From RHKX01 sp963743875 (GTDB lineage: Bacteria; Actinomycetota; Thermoleophilia; Solirubrobacterales; 70-9): a stretch of DNA of 64,000 nucleotides. A program made the position numbers and the translations under genes. Of this stretch, positions 17,081 to 26,136 are shown one piece after another. The stretch spans positions 186,001 through 250,000 of the forward strand of contig CAVURM010000001.1 of NCBI GenBank assembly GCA_963743875.1, written 5' to 3'. The first letter of the stretch is position 1. Each line of letters begins with the position of its first letter. The notes below the pieces were generated by a model. That model ran no database searches. It was not told the origin of the DNA and worked only from the letters and a program-made list of their open reading frames with translations.

Positions 17081-18003
17081 CCCACGTCTTCTGCGGCACC
17101 TCCGACTTCGCCGCGACCGTCCTGCGGGGTCTTGCGGGAACACCCCATCGCCCGGCGCTGGTCGTGACGCCGCCTGATCGTCGTAGCGGCAGGGGGAGGA
17201 AGGTGAGCCCGCCCCCCGTGGCGGTCACCGCTCGCGAGCTGGGCCTCGAGCTGCATCAAAGCGCCGACGTCAACGGCGAGGAGTCGCGCCGTGCCTTGCT
17301 GGCATCCGACCCTGCGGTGGCGACGGTCTGCGCGTTCGGCCAGCTGATCAAGGAGCCCCTGCTTTCGGATCTGCTCCTGCTCAACATCCACCCTTCGCTG
17401 CTGCCGCGCTGGCGGGGGGCGGCTCCCATCGAGCGGTCGATCATGGCCGGCGACGAGCGAACAGGAGTCTGTGTGATGAAGCTGACAGCCGGTCTCGATT
17501 CGGGTCCCGTGGCCACGTCGGAGGAGATCGCCGTCGAGGCGCGAGACGACTACGGCACCCTCGCCGGAAAGCTCGCGGAGATCGGAACGCACCTTCTGAT
17601 CCGGTCTCTGGACCGATTTGCGGAGGGACGCCTCGACCTGACCGATCAGCCCGACGAAGGGGTCACCTACGCTGAGAAGATCGAGCCCTCCGAGCGCCTC
17701 GTCGACATCGCGGCCGATGCTTCCTCGGAGGCGCTCCGGGTTCGGGCGCTGACCCCGCATATCGGGGCATACGCACCGCTTGTGGGCGGTGAGCGGCTGG
17801 GGGTTCGCGATGTCGCGGCGATCGAGGACGGCCCTGCTCCAGGGGAGTTCGCCGCGACGGAGTCCGGCGATGCGCTGCTGCTCGGTTTCAGCGCCGGAGC
17901 TCTGCGAATCGCCACGGTTCAGCCGCCGGGCAAGCGCTGGATTGCTGCCGGTGACTACCTGCGGGGTTACGGCGTGCCGGGCGGCGGCGTGCCGGCCCGG
18001 TGA
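17077..18003 (+). CDS. fmt: Methionyl-tRNA formyltransferase
   Basis: The enzyme formylates initiator Met-tRNA using 10-formyltetrahydrofolate. The 308-residue protein has the N-terminal Rossmann domain and the active-site segment NIHPSLLPRWRGAAPIERSI, followed by DSGPVATSEEI. The C-terminal domain binds tRNA. It starts at GTG overlapping def and ends at the GTG of rsmB, both by GTGA. The def-fmt-rsmB order is widely conserved. Confidence 0.95.
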   Translation: MTHVFCGTSDFAATVLRGLAGTPHRPALVVTPPDRRSGRGRKVSPPPVAVTARELGLELHQSADVNGEESRRALLASDPAVATVCAFGQLIKEPLLSDLLLLNIHPSLLPRWRGAAPIERSIMAGDERTGVCVMKLTAGLDSGPVATSEEIAVEARDDYGTLAGKLAEIGTHLLIRSLDRFAEGRLDLTDQPDEGVTYAEKIEPSERLVDIAADASSEALRVRALTPHIGAYAPLVGGERLGVRDVAAIEDGPAPGEFAATESGDALLLGFSAGALRIATVQPPGKRWIAAGDYLRGYGVPGGGVPAR

Positions 18004-19349
18004 GCGCTCCGACTCCCGCCCGCCGAGCGGCCTACGAGACGCTCCGCCGAGTGTTCGAGGAGGACGCCTGGGCCGACCGGGCGCTGCGGAGCGCCGCGTC
18101 TCGCTACGAGCTGGCCGGCCGCGAGCGCGCGCAGGCTCAGGCACTGGCCTATGGGGCGGTGCAGAGGCGAGGCACCAGCGATCACCTCGCCGCGGGGCTC
18201 GCCGGCCGTCCGATCGAACGCATCGATCCACCGCTCCTCGCCGCCCTGCGCCTGGGGCTGTTCGAGCTTCTCTACTCGACCGGCGATGCCGATCATGCCG
18301 CGGTCGACCAGGCGGTATCGCTTGCCAAGGGCCGGGGTGGAAACCGCCGCGGAGCGGGGATGGTCAACGCGGTGCTGCGCCGCGCGGCCCGCGAGCGGAT
18401 CGAGCTGCTCGCGGGACTCAGCGACGCCGATCCCGCCTCGGCGGCCGTGGCCCATTCGGTGCCGCTCTGGCTCGCGGAGCTCTGGTGGGAGGAACTCGGC
18501 CCCGACTCCGCCCGCTCGCTTCTCGCCGCGATCAACGAGCCTCCGGAGCGGGCGCTGCGGGCCAACCTCCTCCGCGGTGATCGCGATTCGGCCCTCGAGT
18601 CCCTCCGCGGCTTAGGGGTCGAGGCGGTCCCTGCCGATCCCGGGCTGCCCCCGGCACCGCGCGACTCGGTGATCGTCACCGGCGGCCGGCGGGCGAAGGT
18701 CGAGGAGTTGATCGGCAACGGAACGCTCGTCCCCCAGTCGCGGGCATCCGCGCTGGTCGTCGAACTGGTCGACCCGCAGCCGGGGGAACGGGTCCTCGAC
18801 CTCTGCGCCGGACCCGGGATCAAGGCGAGCCAGATTGCCGCTGCGCTCGGCGCTCGCGGCGCCGGCCTGGTGGCTGTCGAACGCGACCCCGGCCGCTCCC
18901 GAGAGCTGGAGGATCTGCTCAGGGGCCTCGGCGCGGATGCGGCCGTGGTCGAGCGCGGCGACGCCGCCGAGGCCCGGGCCGGTGAACGCTTCGACGCGGT
19001 TCTGGTCGATCCGCCCTGTTCGGGGCTGGGAACGCTGGCCTCCCGCCCGGATTCCCGCTGGCGGCGAAGCCCCGAGGCGATCACCCGGATGGCTGAGCTG
19101 GCCGGCCGGATCCTCGAGCGGGCGATCGAAGCGGTGGCGCCGGGCGGACGGGTGATCTACTCGACCTGCACCATCTCCTCGGCGGAGAACGAAGGCGTCG
19201 TTCGGGCCTGCGGCGTCGAGGCCGACGATCTCACCTCCTCCGATCCGGCGCTGGCGCGGTTGGCTTCTCCCGCGGACGCGAGGTTCGTGCAGACGCGGGC
19301 CGACCGCGATCGGACGGACGGATTCTTCATCGCGCGCCTGCGCCCGTAG
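18000..19349 (+). CDS. rsmB: 16S rRNA (cytosine-C5) methyltransferase RsmB
   Basis: RsmB methylates C967 of 16S rRNA (E. coli numbering) with SAM. The 449-residue protein has an N-terminal NusB-like RNA-binding domain (about 1-140) and a Rossmann methyltransferase domain. SAM binding is marked by VLDLCAGPGIKASQIAA. The two cysteines are in VDPPCSGLGTL and YSTCTISSAENE, the second being the catalytic nucleophile. It is the last gene of the def-fmt-rsmB operon. Confidence 0.94.
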   Translation: MSAPTPARRAAYETLRRVFEEDAWADRALRSAASRYELAGRERAQAQALAYGAVQRRGTSDHLAAGLAGRPIERIDPPLLAALRLGLFELLYSTGDADHAAVDQAVSLAKGRGGNRRGAGMVNAVLRRAARERIELLAGLSDADPASAAVAHSVPLWLAELWWEELGPDSARSLLAAINEPPERALRANLLRGDRDSALESLRGLGVEAVPADPGLPPAPRDSVIVTGGRRAKVEELIGNGTLVPQSRASALVVELVDPQPGERVLDLCAGPGIKASQIAAALGARGAGLVAVERDPGRSRELEDLLRGLGADAAVVERGDAAEARAGERFDAVLVDPPCSGLGTLASRPDSRWRRSPEAITRMAELAGRILERAIEAVAPGGRVIYSTCTISSAENEGVVRACGVEADDLTSSDPALARLASPADARFVQTRADRDRTDGFFIARLRP

Positions 19350-19395
19350 CCGGGCTCGGTCGGCCCCCGGTTGTGATGTCGGCGGGTCGGGCCAC

Positions 19396-19401
19396 TACGA
19401 T
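19396..19401 (+). promoter_or_regulatory. -10 element of the zinc-ribbon gene and rpe
   Basis: TACGAT ends exactly 6 nt before ATG 19408, a leaderless arrangement. Confidence 0.5.
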
Positions 19402-19407
19402 CGATCC

Positions 19408-19650
19408 ATGAGTTCGACGACCGAGTCCGAGCCGGGGACATTCTCGCGACCCTCCTGTCCAGGGTGCGGTGAGCCGTGGTTGAGGCCGACGCAGCTCCCC
19501 GGGCGGTTTCGCTGCGTCAACTGTCTGCAGCGATACGAGCTGGTCTCCCAGTGCCCCGGCTGCGGCACTCACCAGACGATCGTCAGGATGAGCGTGGACC
19601 AGGATCTGCGCTGCCAGGAATGTGGAACCTCGATGCTTCAGGTGCTTTGA
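19408..19650 (+). CDS. Small double zinc-ribbon protein
   Basis: The 80-residue protein has four cysteine pairs: CPGCG, CVNC, CPGCG and CQECG. This suggests two zinc ribbons. The second half (VSQCPGCGTHQTIVRMS) resembles nucleic-acid-binding zinc ribbons, but I recognise no named family. It is expressed from its own leaderless promoter and lies 23 nt upstream of rpe. A role in RNA or ribosome biology is only a guess from the neighbouring rsmB. Confidence 0.7.
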   Translation: MSSTTESEPGTFSRPSCPGCGEPWLRPTQLPGRFRCVNCLQRYELVSQCPGCGTHQTIVRMSVDQDLRCQECGTSMLQVL

Positions 19651-19672
19651 GGGCTACGGGGCGGCCGATCCG

Positions 19673-20350
19673 GTGAGCGTGCTTCCGACCTTTCCATCGG
19701 GCCGTCGAGTGGCCCCCTCGATCCTCTCCGCCGACTTCGCCCGCCTGGGTCAGCAGGTTGGGGAGGTGCTGGAGGCCGGTGCCGAGGTGATCCACGTCGA
19801 CGTCATGGACGGTGATTTCGTTCCTCCGATCACGATCGGGCCGCTGATCGTCTCGGCGATCGCCGATCAGGTTCATGCCGCCGGTGCCGTCGTCGACTGT
19901 CACCTGATGATCAATCGTCCCGAGGCCCAGGTCGGCGAGTTCGCCAAGGCGGGCGCCGATTCGATCACGGTCCACGCGGAGGCGACGGATCACCTGAACC
20001 GGGTCGTCGACGCCGTCCACGAAGTGGGTTGCCGGGCGGGAGTCGCGATCAACCCGGGCACACCCGTCGGTGCCCTTGGTGAGATCGCCTCGGAATGCGA
20101 CCTGCTGCTCTGCATGAGCGTGAACCCCGGCTGGGGCGGTCAATCCTTCATCGAGGCCTCCGCCGGGAAGGTCCGCCGGATCGCCGAGCTCGGCTCGGAT
20201 GCCGTGATCGAGATCGACGGTGGGATCGACGTGACGACCGGACCGCTGGTGGCGGAGGCGGGTACGGACTGGTTCGTGGCTGGTTCCGCCGTCTTCGGGG
20301 CTGCCGATCCGGCGGCCGCCTACCGGGCGATCGCCGCCGCGGTCACCTAG
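19673..20350 (+). CDS. rpe: Ribulose-phosphate 3-epimerase
   Basis: The enzyme interconverts ribulose 5-phosphate and xylulose 5-phosphate in the pentose phosphate pathway. The 225-residue TIM barrel shows PSILSADFARL, HVDVMDGDFVPPITIG with the metal-binding His and Asp, CHLMI, MSVNPGWGGQSFI and the C-terminal phosphate-binding EIDGGID...AGSAVFG. The start is GTG 19673; GTG 19679 is also possible. It ends 5 bp from the stop of the convergent antiporter gene. It supplies ribulose 5-phosphate, a riboflavin precursor, and the rib operon lies 2 kb away. Confidence 0.94.
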   Translation: MSVLPTFPSGRRVAPSILSADFARLGQQVGEVLEAGAEVIHVDVMDGDFVPPITIGPLIVSAIADQVHAAGAVVDCHLMINRPEAQVGEFAKAGADSITVHAEATDHLNRVVDAVHEVGCRAGVAINPGTPVGALGEIASECDLLLCMSVNPGWGGQSFIEASAGKVRRIAELGSDAVIEIDGGIDVTTGPLVAEAGTDWFVAGSAVFGAADPAAAYRAIAAAVT

Positions 20351-20355
20351 ATCGA

Positions 20356-22164
20356 TCAGTCATCTAGCGCAGCGCGGGGGCGTCGATCGTGCCGATCGCC
20401 TCCTGAAGCCAGGCCCGATCCTGGGGGCTGGTTCGACTGGCGCTCGGCCCGCTCACTGCACCAGCGCGCCAGATAGCGGCGGCCTCCGAGGGCGATCAAG
20501 TCGGGGCCGGTGACCGCGAAGCGACCGTCGACGAGCACGACGATGGCGGCGGCGACGTCGGGCCGGGTCCGCAGGGTCTGAGCGACCGCGATCCCGTCGA
20601 TCGTCCGCGGATTACCGGTGTCGCCGTCCCCTGGCCGTGTCGGCCTGACCGAGAAGATCGGCGGCGAGCCGCGTATCCCGATCGGCAGCGTCGGCGGTCC
20701 CGCGATCGGGCCGTCCCGCCAGGTCCGAATCAACCTTGCGATCTCATCCCGGTTCTCCCGGCGCACCAGCAGATGCAGCTCGTCACCGGGCTCGACCAGA
20801 GTCGAGCCCTGTGGCAGCAGCGCCTCGGCGTCGCGCACGATCAGGTTGATCAGCGCCTCCCGGGGCAGGCCGAGCTCCTTGACCATGTGGCCGACCGCCG
20901 CGTCGGAGGGCGCGATTCGAAACGCCAGCACGTCTCCGCCCAGCTCCTGGATCAGTCCGGTCTCGACCACGGGGTGGGGGAGGGCGGCCTCCCCCGTCGT
21001 GAGCCCGAGCCTTCGGGCCAGCGGCTCGAAGGTGTACCCCTGGATCAGGGTTGAGCCGACGACCACGAAGAAGACGACGTTGAAGAGCAGTTCGCTGCCC
21101 TCGACCCCAGCGATCACCGGCAGCGTGGCCAGCCAGATCGGCACGGCGCCTCGGAGTCCCGCCCAGCTGAGCATGACCCGCTCGGCAAACCGGAATGAGT
21201 CGACCTGGGTGGCGACCAGGGTGGCGATCGGCCGGGCGATGAAGATCATTGCCAAGGCCAGCGCCGACCCCTGCAGGGCGACGTCGATCAACTGGCTCGG
21301 GTACACCAACAGACCGAGCAGGAAGAAGAGCGAGATCTGGGCGACCCAGGCCAGCCCCTGGTGAAAGGCGGTAACCGTTCTTCGAGCGGGCAGGATCCCG
21401 GTCCCGAGCGCGAGCCCCGTCAGGTAGACGGCCAGAAAGCCCGATCCGTGACTGACGTCGGCCAGGCCGAAGGACAGCGCGGCTGCCGCCATCGAGACCA
21501 CCGGGTAGAGACCGGGGGTCGGATAGTCGAGTCGCTGGAAGGCCCAGCGGGCGAGGTAGCCGACGAGAACTCCGACCACCGCTCCGACGAGCAGGTCGCC
21601 GGCGAACTCGACCACCATGTCGCTCAATCCGTACCCGGGCACCTCGATCCAGGCGATGAATCCCGTCACCAGCAGGACGGCGATCGGATCGTTCATCCCG
21701 GACTCGCCCTCGAGCGCACGCGCCAGCCGTCGGCGCAGCTTCGATCCACGGAGGACGGCGAAGATCGCCGCCGAGTCCGTGGCGGCGATCGCGGAGCCCA
21801 CGATCAGCGCCTCCAGGGTGCCCAGGTCGAACAGCCAGGCAGCGAAAAGGGCGCCGATCACGGCCGTCACCACGGTTCCGACGACCGCCAGTGAGAGCGC
21901 GGTCTTCAGCACCGGCCGGATCTCCTGCCAGCCCGCCGTCAGGCCTCCCTCGAAGAGGATCAGTACGAGGCCGATCGTGCCGAGGGTCCTGGTCAGTTCG
22001 ACGTCGTCGAACTCGACCCCTCCCGGTCCTTCGCTGCCGACCAGCATCCCGAGGCCGAGGAAGAGCACGAGGCCCGGAACGCGGACGCGATCGGCGACCA
22101 TCGCAGCGGCGATTCCCGCGCCAAGCAGGAGCCCGCCGATCAGGATCAGCTCTGCGTCGGACAA
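20356..22164 (-). CDS. NhaP-type K+(Na+)/H+ antiporter with TrkA-C domain
   Basis: The 602-residue protein has about 12-13 transmembrane helices in the first 390 residues (CPA1 family; conserved ATDSAAIFAVLRG, EGESGMNDPIAVLL, SWAGLRGAVPIWLA). A cytosolic TrkA-C regulatory domain follows at about 400-480 (LPREALINLIVRDAEALLPQGSTLVEPGDELHLLV). The last 120 residues form a further soluble tail. This layout matches NhaP2/CvrA potassium-proton antiporters; the ion preference is inference. The start is TTG 22164 with an upstream AGGAG, and a TATCCT -10 element at 22204-22209. It is divergent from ribD. Confidence 0.85.
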   Translation of the reverse strand: MSDAELILIGGLLLGAGIAAAMVADRVRVPGLVLFLGLGMLVGSEGPGGVEFDDVELTRTLGTIGLVLILFEGGLTAGWQEIRPVLKTALSLAVVGTVVTAVIGALFAAWLFDLGTLEALIVGSAIAATDSAAIFAVLRGSKLRRRLARALEGESGMNDPIAVLLVTGFIAWIEVPGYGLSDMVVEFAGDLLVGAVVGVLVGYLARWAFQRLDYPTPGLYPVVSMAAAALSFGLADVSHGSGFLAVYLTGLALGTGILPARRTVTAFHQGLAWVAQISLFFLLGLLVYPSQLIDVALQGSALALAMIFIARPIATLVATQVDSFRFAERVMLSWAGLRGAVPIWLATLPVIAGVEGSELLFNVVFFVVVGSTLIQGYTFEPLARRLGLTTGEAALPHPVVETGLIQELGGDVLAFRIAPSDAAVGHMVKELGLPREALINLIVRDAEALLPQGSTLVEPGDELHLLVRRENRDEIARLIRTWRDGPIAGPPTLPIGIRGSPPIFSVRPTRPGDGDTGNPRTIDGIAVAQTLRTRPDVAAAIVVLVDGRFAVTGPDLIALGGRRYLARWCSERAERQSNQPPGSGLASGGDRHDRRPRAALDD

Positions 22165-22340
22165 CGGGGTGGTCGCTCCTGGGTTCGGGTGCGGCGAACG
22201 TGGAGGATAAATGCCGGTGCCCGAAATCGGGCTCGATGCCGGGCTTTTCGAGGCGCCGCCTGAGCGCTACGATTATCGTTGACTGACAAGTCAATCAACG
22301 GCGGTTCCAACCGATCGGATCCGAAGGAAAGCCAGATCGC
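22165..22340. promoter_or_regulatory. Divergent nhaP/ribD control region with nested palindrome
   Basis: This 176-bp spacer holds a - strand -10 element TATCCT (22204-22209), a hairpin GCCCGA-AA-TCGGGC (22219-22232) and a + strand -10 element TACGAT (22268-22273). At the predicted ribD transcription start lies TTGACT-GACA-AGTCAA (22279-22294), nested with CGTTGA (22277-22282) and TCAACG (22295-22300). Such a palindrome at the start site suggests a repressor operator. I find no FMN riboswitch motifs here, although many bacteria have one before rib genes. Confidence 0.5.
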
Positions 22341-23486
22341 ATGGACCAGAGCGCGGCCATTGACCCAATCGACTCGAGTTCCGGCTCACTGATGCAGCGG
22401 GCCCTGGAGCTCGCCGCTCGCGGGCGTGGCTCCGTCAGCCCCAATCCGTTGGTCGGCGCGGTCATCGTGAGCCCCGAGGGCGACGTCCTCGGCGAGGGCT
22501 TCCACGCCAAGCTGGGCGAGCGCCACGCGGAGGTCGCGGCACTCGAGGACGCCCGTGGCCGCGGCCGCGACGTGCGTGGCGCGGTCATGCACGTGACGCT
22601 CGAGCCGTGCGCTCATCACGGTCGACAGCCCCCCTGCGCGGAGGCGATCGTGGAGGCCGGCATCGACCAGGTCGTGATCGCCTCCGACGATCCGAGCGAG
22701 AAGGCGGATGGACGGGGTCCCGACCTACTACGCGACGCCGGAGTCGAGGTGGCCTGGTCGGAAGGCGAGGAGGCGGCGGCGGCGAGGCTGATCAATCAGC
22801 CGTTCCGCAAGCACTCCCGCACGGGCCGGCCGTTGGTGATCCTCAAGTCGGCGCTGACGCTCGACGGCCGCACCGCCACCGGTAGCGGGGAGTCGAGGTG
22901 GATTTCCGGCGATGCATCCCGCGAGGCGGTCCACCGCTGGCGCGCAGAGCTCGACGCCGTCGCGGTCGGCGTCAACACCGCGATCGACGATGACGCCCTG
23001 CTCACCGCTCGCGGCGTCGCGGCAGCCCGCCAGCCGTCGCGCGTGGTCTTCGATTCGACCGCGCGTCTCCCGCTCGAGAGCAAACTGGTATCCACGGCGG
23101 CGGAAGCTCCGGTGATCGTGATCGCGGGATCCGAGGCGCCCGGGCCGCGGATCGACGCCCTCACCAACGCCGGGATAGAGGTCGTCGTCTGCCGCGGCGA
23201 GGGGGCGGCGCGAGTCCGGTCGGGCCTGGACGAGCTCGGCAGGCGTGGGATCACGAGCGTGTTGCTGGAGGGCGGTGCGACGCTCGCCGGTTCGTTCCGT
23301 GACGCCGGTGAGCTCGACGAGCTCCGACTCTTCTACGCCCCGATCGTTCTCGGCGGCGCCGATGCTCGACCCCTGCTGGGAGGGGTCGGGGCCGTGCAGA
23401 TGAGCGAGGCCGATCGCGCCCTCGCGGTGGAATGGCGAACCAGCGGTGACGACATGCTCGCCCTCGCGCGGATGCGGGAGTGGTGA
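22341..23486 (+). CDS. ribD: Bifunctional riboflavin deaminase/reductase RibD
   Basis: RibD performs the deamination and reduction steps from the GTP cyclohydrolase II product. The 381-residue protein has an N-terminal deaminase with the zinc motif HAEVAALEDA and TLEPCAHHGRQPPCAEAI. The C-terminal reductase contains SALTLDGRTATGSGESRWISG and LLEGGATLAGSF. The start is ATG 22341 with AAGGAA upstream. It is the first gene of ribD-ribE-ribBA-ribH, all in one direction with overlaps, so the whole pathway is co-expressed. Confidence 0.95.
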   Translation: MDQSAAIDPIDSSSGSLMQRALELAARGRGSVSPNPLVGAVIVSPEGDVLGEGFHAKLGERHAEVAALEDARGRGRDVRGAVMHVTLEPCAHHGRQPPCAEAIVEAGIDQVVIASDDPSEKADGRGPDLLRDAGVEVAWSEGEEAAAARLINQPFRKHSRTGRPLVILKSALTLDGRTATGSGESRWISGDASREAVHRWRAELDAVAVGVNTAIDDDALLTARGVAAARQPSRVVFDSTARLPLESKLVSTAAEAPVIVIAGSEAPGPRIDALTNAGIEVVVCRGEGAARVRSGLDELGRRGITSVLLEGGATLAGSFRDAGELDELRLFYAPIVLGGADARPLLGGVGAVQMSEADRALAVEWRTSGDDMLALARMREW

Positions 23487-23488
23487 CG

Positions 23489-24094
23489 ATGTTCACCGGC
23501 CTCGTGACGGAGATCGGAGCGGTCCGCGCGATCGAGCGCGATGACGCAGGCGCACGGATCTCGATCGACGCGGATCTGGCCGACGAACTCCAGACCGGCG
23601 ATTCGATCGCCATTTCGGGAGTCTGCCTGACCGCCACGGCCCTGCGCCCCGGGGGCTTCGATGCCGACGTTATGAATCGGACTCTCGAGCTGACCTCGCT
23701 GGGTGGGCTCGAGCCGGGGGCGAACGTCAATCTCGAGCCCGCGCTCCGGGCCTCCGACCGTCTCGGCGGGCACATCGTTCAGGGTCACGTGGACGCGACC
23801 GGAGCCGTCACGCAGCTGATCGACGACGGGTTCGCACGCCGTGTCGTCGTCGAGTTGCCGGCCGGGTTGGAACGCTACGTCGTCGAGCGCGGATCGATCG
23901 CCCTCAACGGGGTCAGTCTGACCGTCGCGGGGCTCGACGACCGCAGGGTCGAGGTATCGCTGATCCCCGAGACGCTCGAGCGAACGACGCTCGGCGAGGT
24001 CGAGGTCGGGACCCGGATCAACATCGAGGTCGACGTGATCGCTCGCCACGCCGAGCGGCTCCTGCAACGCTTTGAGGCGAACGATGGAGAATGA
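23489..24094 (+). CDS. ribE: Riboflavin synthase, alpha subunit
   Basis: The enzyme dismutates two molecules of 6,7-dimethyl-8-ribityllumazine to riboflavin. The 201-residue protein has two similar halves, as in the family: MFTGLVTEIGAV and ISGVCLTAT, then GHIVQGHVDATG and IALNGVSLTV. I chose ATG 23489 because family members begin MFTG. It lies 2 nt after the ribD stop, although an in-frame GTG 9 nt upstream exists. The gene overlaps ribBA by 11 nt. Confidence 0.95.
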   Translation: MFTGLVTEIGAVRAIERDDAGARISIDADLADELQTGDSIAISGVCLTATALRPGGFDADVMNRTLELTSLGGLEPGANVNLEPALRASDRLGGHIVQGHVDATGAVTQLIDDGFARRVVVELPAGLERYVVERGSIALNGVSLTVAGLDDRRVEVSLIPETLERTTLGEVEVGTRINIEVDVIARHAERLLQRFEANDGE

Positions 24095-25424
24095 AGAGAT
24101 GACCGAAGCAGCCAAGACACCTGAACGGGCGAAGCCGACCTTCGCGACGATCGAGGAGGCGATCGAGGAGATCCGACGCGGCCGCATGGTCGTGGTCTGC
24201 GACGACGAGGATCGGGAGAACGAGGGCGACCTCGTCATGGCAGCCCAGTTCGCGACGCCGGAGGCGGTCAACTTCATGGCCACGCACGGCCGCGGGCTGA
24301 TCTGCCTCGCGCTCACGGCGGACCGCTGCAACGAGCTCGATCTGAACCTGATGACCGCGAAGAACGAGGCCCCCCTGCAGACGGCGTTCACGGTCTCGAT
24401 CGAGGCCGTCGAGGGGGTCACCACCGGGATCTCGGCACACGACCGTGCGCGAACGATCCAGGTAGCGGTCGACCCGAGCTCGGGGCCCAGCGACCTTCAC
24501 ATCCCCGGCCACATCTTCCCGCTCAAGGCAAAGGGAGGCGGGGTGCTCGAGCGCACAGGGCACACCGAGGCGAGCGTCGACCTCGCCCGCCTTGCAGGGG
24601 TGAACCCGGCCGGCGTGATCTGCGAGATCATGAACGACGACGGGACGATGGCCAGGATCCCGGACCTCGCCTCCTATTGCGAGATCCACGGACTGAAGAT
24701 GGTCACGATCGCCGACCTGATCGCCTATCGGCGCCAGGAGGAGAAGCTGGTCGAGCGGATCGTCGCCACGTCGCTGCCAACTGAGTTCGGCGATTTCACG
24801 GCGGTCGGTTACCGCTCGCTCGTCGACGACAAACACCACGTCGCCATGGTCAAGGGCGATGTCGACGGCAAGGACGACGTGCTCGTCCGCGTCCACAGCG
24901 AGTGCCTGACCGGTGATGTTTTCCACTCACTGCGCTGCGATTGCGGAGACCAGCTGGCCGCGGCGCTGGCGATGATCGAGCGCGAGGGCTCGGGCGTTCT
25001 GCTCTATCTGTCCCAGGAGGGCCGTGGAATCGGTCTGCTCAACAAGCTCCGTGCCTACAAGCTCCAGGAGGAGGGATTCGACACGGTCGACGCCAACCTC
25101 AAGCTGGGCCTCCCCGCCGACCTGCGCGACTACGGCATCGGGGCCCAGATCCTTCAGGACCTGGGCCTCGGCAGCATCAGGATCCTGACCAACAACCCGA
25201 AGAAGATCATCGGGCTCGAAGGCTACGGGCTGTCGGTCAGCGAGCAGGTCCCGATCGCCTCGGTTTCGAACCCGCACAACGAGGCCTACCTCGCGACCAA
25301 ACGCGACCGCATGGGACACACGCTTCATCACCAGGGCCTCGCCCTCGACGACGAGATGTTCCACGACGAGCAGGAGCGCGACGGTCGTGCCGCCAAGGAC
25401 GCGGAGAAGCCGGCCGATGTCTGA
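24084..25424 (+). CDS. ribBA: Bifunctional DHBP synthase / GTP cyclohydrolase II
   Basis: The protein supplies both riboflavin precursors. The N-terminal half makes 3,4-dihydroxy-2-butanone 4-phosphate from ribulose 5-phosphate (DDEDRENEGDLVMAA, HTEASVDLA). The C-terminal half opens GTP (VHSECLTGDVFHSLRCDCG with the zinc cysteines, EGRGIGLLNKLRAY). The 446-residue reading starts at ATG 24084, which has GAGG 6 nt upstream; ATG 24099 is an alternative. The last 30 residues are charged and probably disordered. The gene overlaps ribE and ribH. Confidence 0.95.
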   Translation: MENEEMTEAAKTPERAKPTFATIEEAIEEIRRGRMVVVCDDEDRENEGDLVMAAQFATPEAVNFMATHGRGLICLALTADRCNELDLNLMTAKNEAPLQTAFTVSIEAVEGVTTGISAHDRARTIQVAVDPSSGPSDLHIPGHIFPLKAKGGGVLERTGHTEASVDLARLAGVNPAGVICEIMNDDGTMARIPDLASYCEIHGLKMVTIADLIAYRRQEEKLVERIVATSLPTEFGDFTAVGYRSLVDDKHHVAMVKGDVDGKDDVLVRVHSECLTGDVFHSLRCDCGDQLAAALAMIEREGSGVLLYLSQEGRGIGLLNKLRAYKLQEEGFDTVDANLKLGLPADLRDYGIGAQILQDLGLGSIRILTNNPKKIIGLEGYGLSVSEQVPIASVSNPHNEAYLATKRDRMGHTLHHQGLALDDEMFHDEQERDGRAAKDAEKPADV

Positions 25425-25908
25425 TGGGGTGATCAGGGAGCTCGCGCCGGTCGAGCGCGAGCGGATCGCTCGAGCGGAATGGGCGATCTGCGTGGCCACC
25501 TTCTACGGCGACCTCGCCGAGCGGCTGGTCAACGGGGCCGTCGAGGGATTCACCGAGATGGGGGCCGAGGTCGCTTCGATCCAGACGTTCGAGGTTCCCG
25601 GGGCATTCGAGCTGCCGCTCGCGGCCAAGCTGTGCGCCGACTCGGGGCGTTACGGGGGCGTCGCCTGTCTTGGTGTCGTCATCCGCGGCGAGACCGATCA
25701 CTACGACTTCGTCTGCTCCGAGGCTGCCAGCGGCCTGCGCCAGGTCACCCTCGAGACCGGAGTCCCCTGTTCGTTCGGCGTGATCACCTGCGACACCCGC
25801 GAACAGGCGGAGGCGCGGTCCGGCGGCGGTAAGCGCGACTCCGGACGCAATGCCGCGATCGCCGCCGCTCAGATGCACCTGATGTCCGCCGACGAGAGGC
25901 TTGGTTAG
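25417..25908 (+). CDS. ribH: 6,7-dimethyl-8-ribityllumazine synthase
   Basis: The enzyme condenses the RibA/RibD and RibB products into the riboflavin synthase substrate, usually in large capsid-like assemblies. The 163-residue protein has VPGAFELPLAAK, GVVIRGETDHYDFV with the catalytic His, and GVITCDTREQAEARS. ATG 25417 overlaps the end of ribBA by 8 nt. It is the last gene of the riboflavin operon; rpmB follows with its own promoter. Confidence 0.94.
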   Translation: MSDGVIRELAPVERERIARAEWAICVATFYGDLAERLVNGAVEGFTEMGAEVASIQTFEVPGAFELPLAAKLCADSGRYGGVACLGVVIRGETDHYDFVCSEAASGLRQVTLETGVPCSFGVITCDTREQAEARSGGGKRDSGRNAAIAAAQMHLMSADERLG

Positions 25909-25928
25909 CGACCGGGCCTCCGGTTGGC

Positions 25929-25934
25929 TACCAT
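25929..25934 (+). promoter_or_regulatory. -10 element of rpmB
   Basis: TACCAT ends 10 nt before ATG 25945. The predicted 5' UTR is about 4 nt or less. Confidence 0.4.
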
Positions 25935-25944
25935 GCCGCGTCCC

Positions 25945-26136
25945 ATGGCCAAGGTATGTCACAGCTGCGGTAAGAAGCCCGCCGTCGGAAACTCGCGGAG
26001 CCACTCGATGGTCGCGACCCGCCGACGCTTCAACCCGAACCTGCAGAAGGTCCGCATCGACGAGGGCCACGGCCCGACCCGGGTCTACGTCTGCACACGT
26101 TGCCTGAAGGCAAACAAGGTCACCAAGGCCGCTTAG
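25945..26136 (+). CDS. rpmB: 50S ribosomal protein L28, zinc-binding form
   Basis: The 63-residue protein begins MAKVCHSCGKKPAVGNSRSH and carries two cysteine pairs (CHSC, CTRC), the zinc-containing form of L28. SMVATRRRFNPNLQ is the conserved core. ATG 25945 is chosen over an in-frame ATG 21 nt upstream because L28 begins with this sequence and a TACCAT -10 element lies between them. It precedes fakA and recG, as in many Gram-positive genomes. Confidence 0.95.
   Translation: MAKVCHSCGKKPAVGNSRSHSMVATRRRFNPNLQKVRIDEGHGPTRVYVCTRCLKANKVTKAA

Noticed and set aside
22165..22340. FMN riboswitch before ribD
   Set aside because: I looked for the conserved RFN sequence blocks and saw none; the spacer holds promoters and a palindrome instead.
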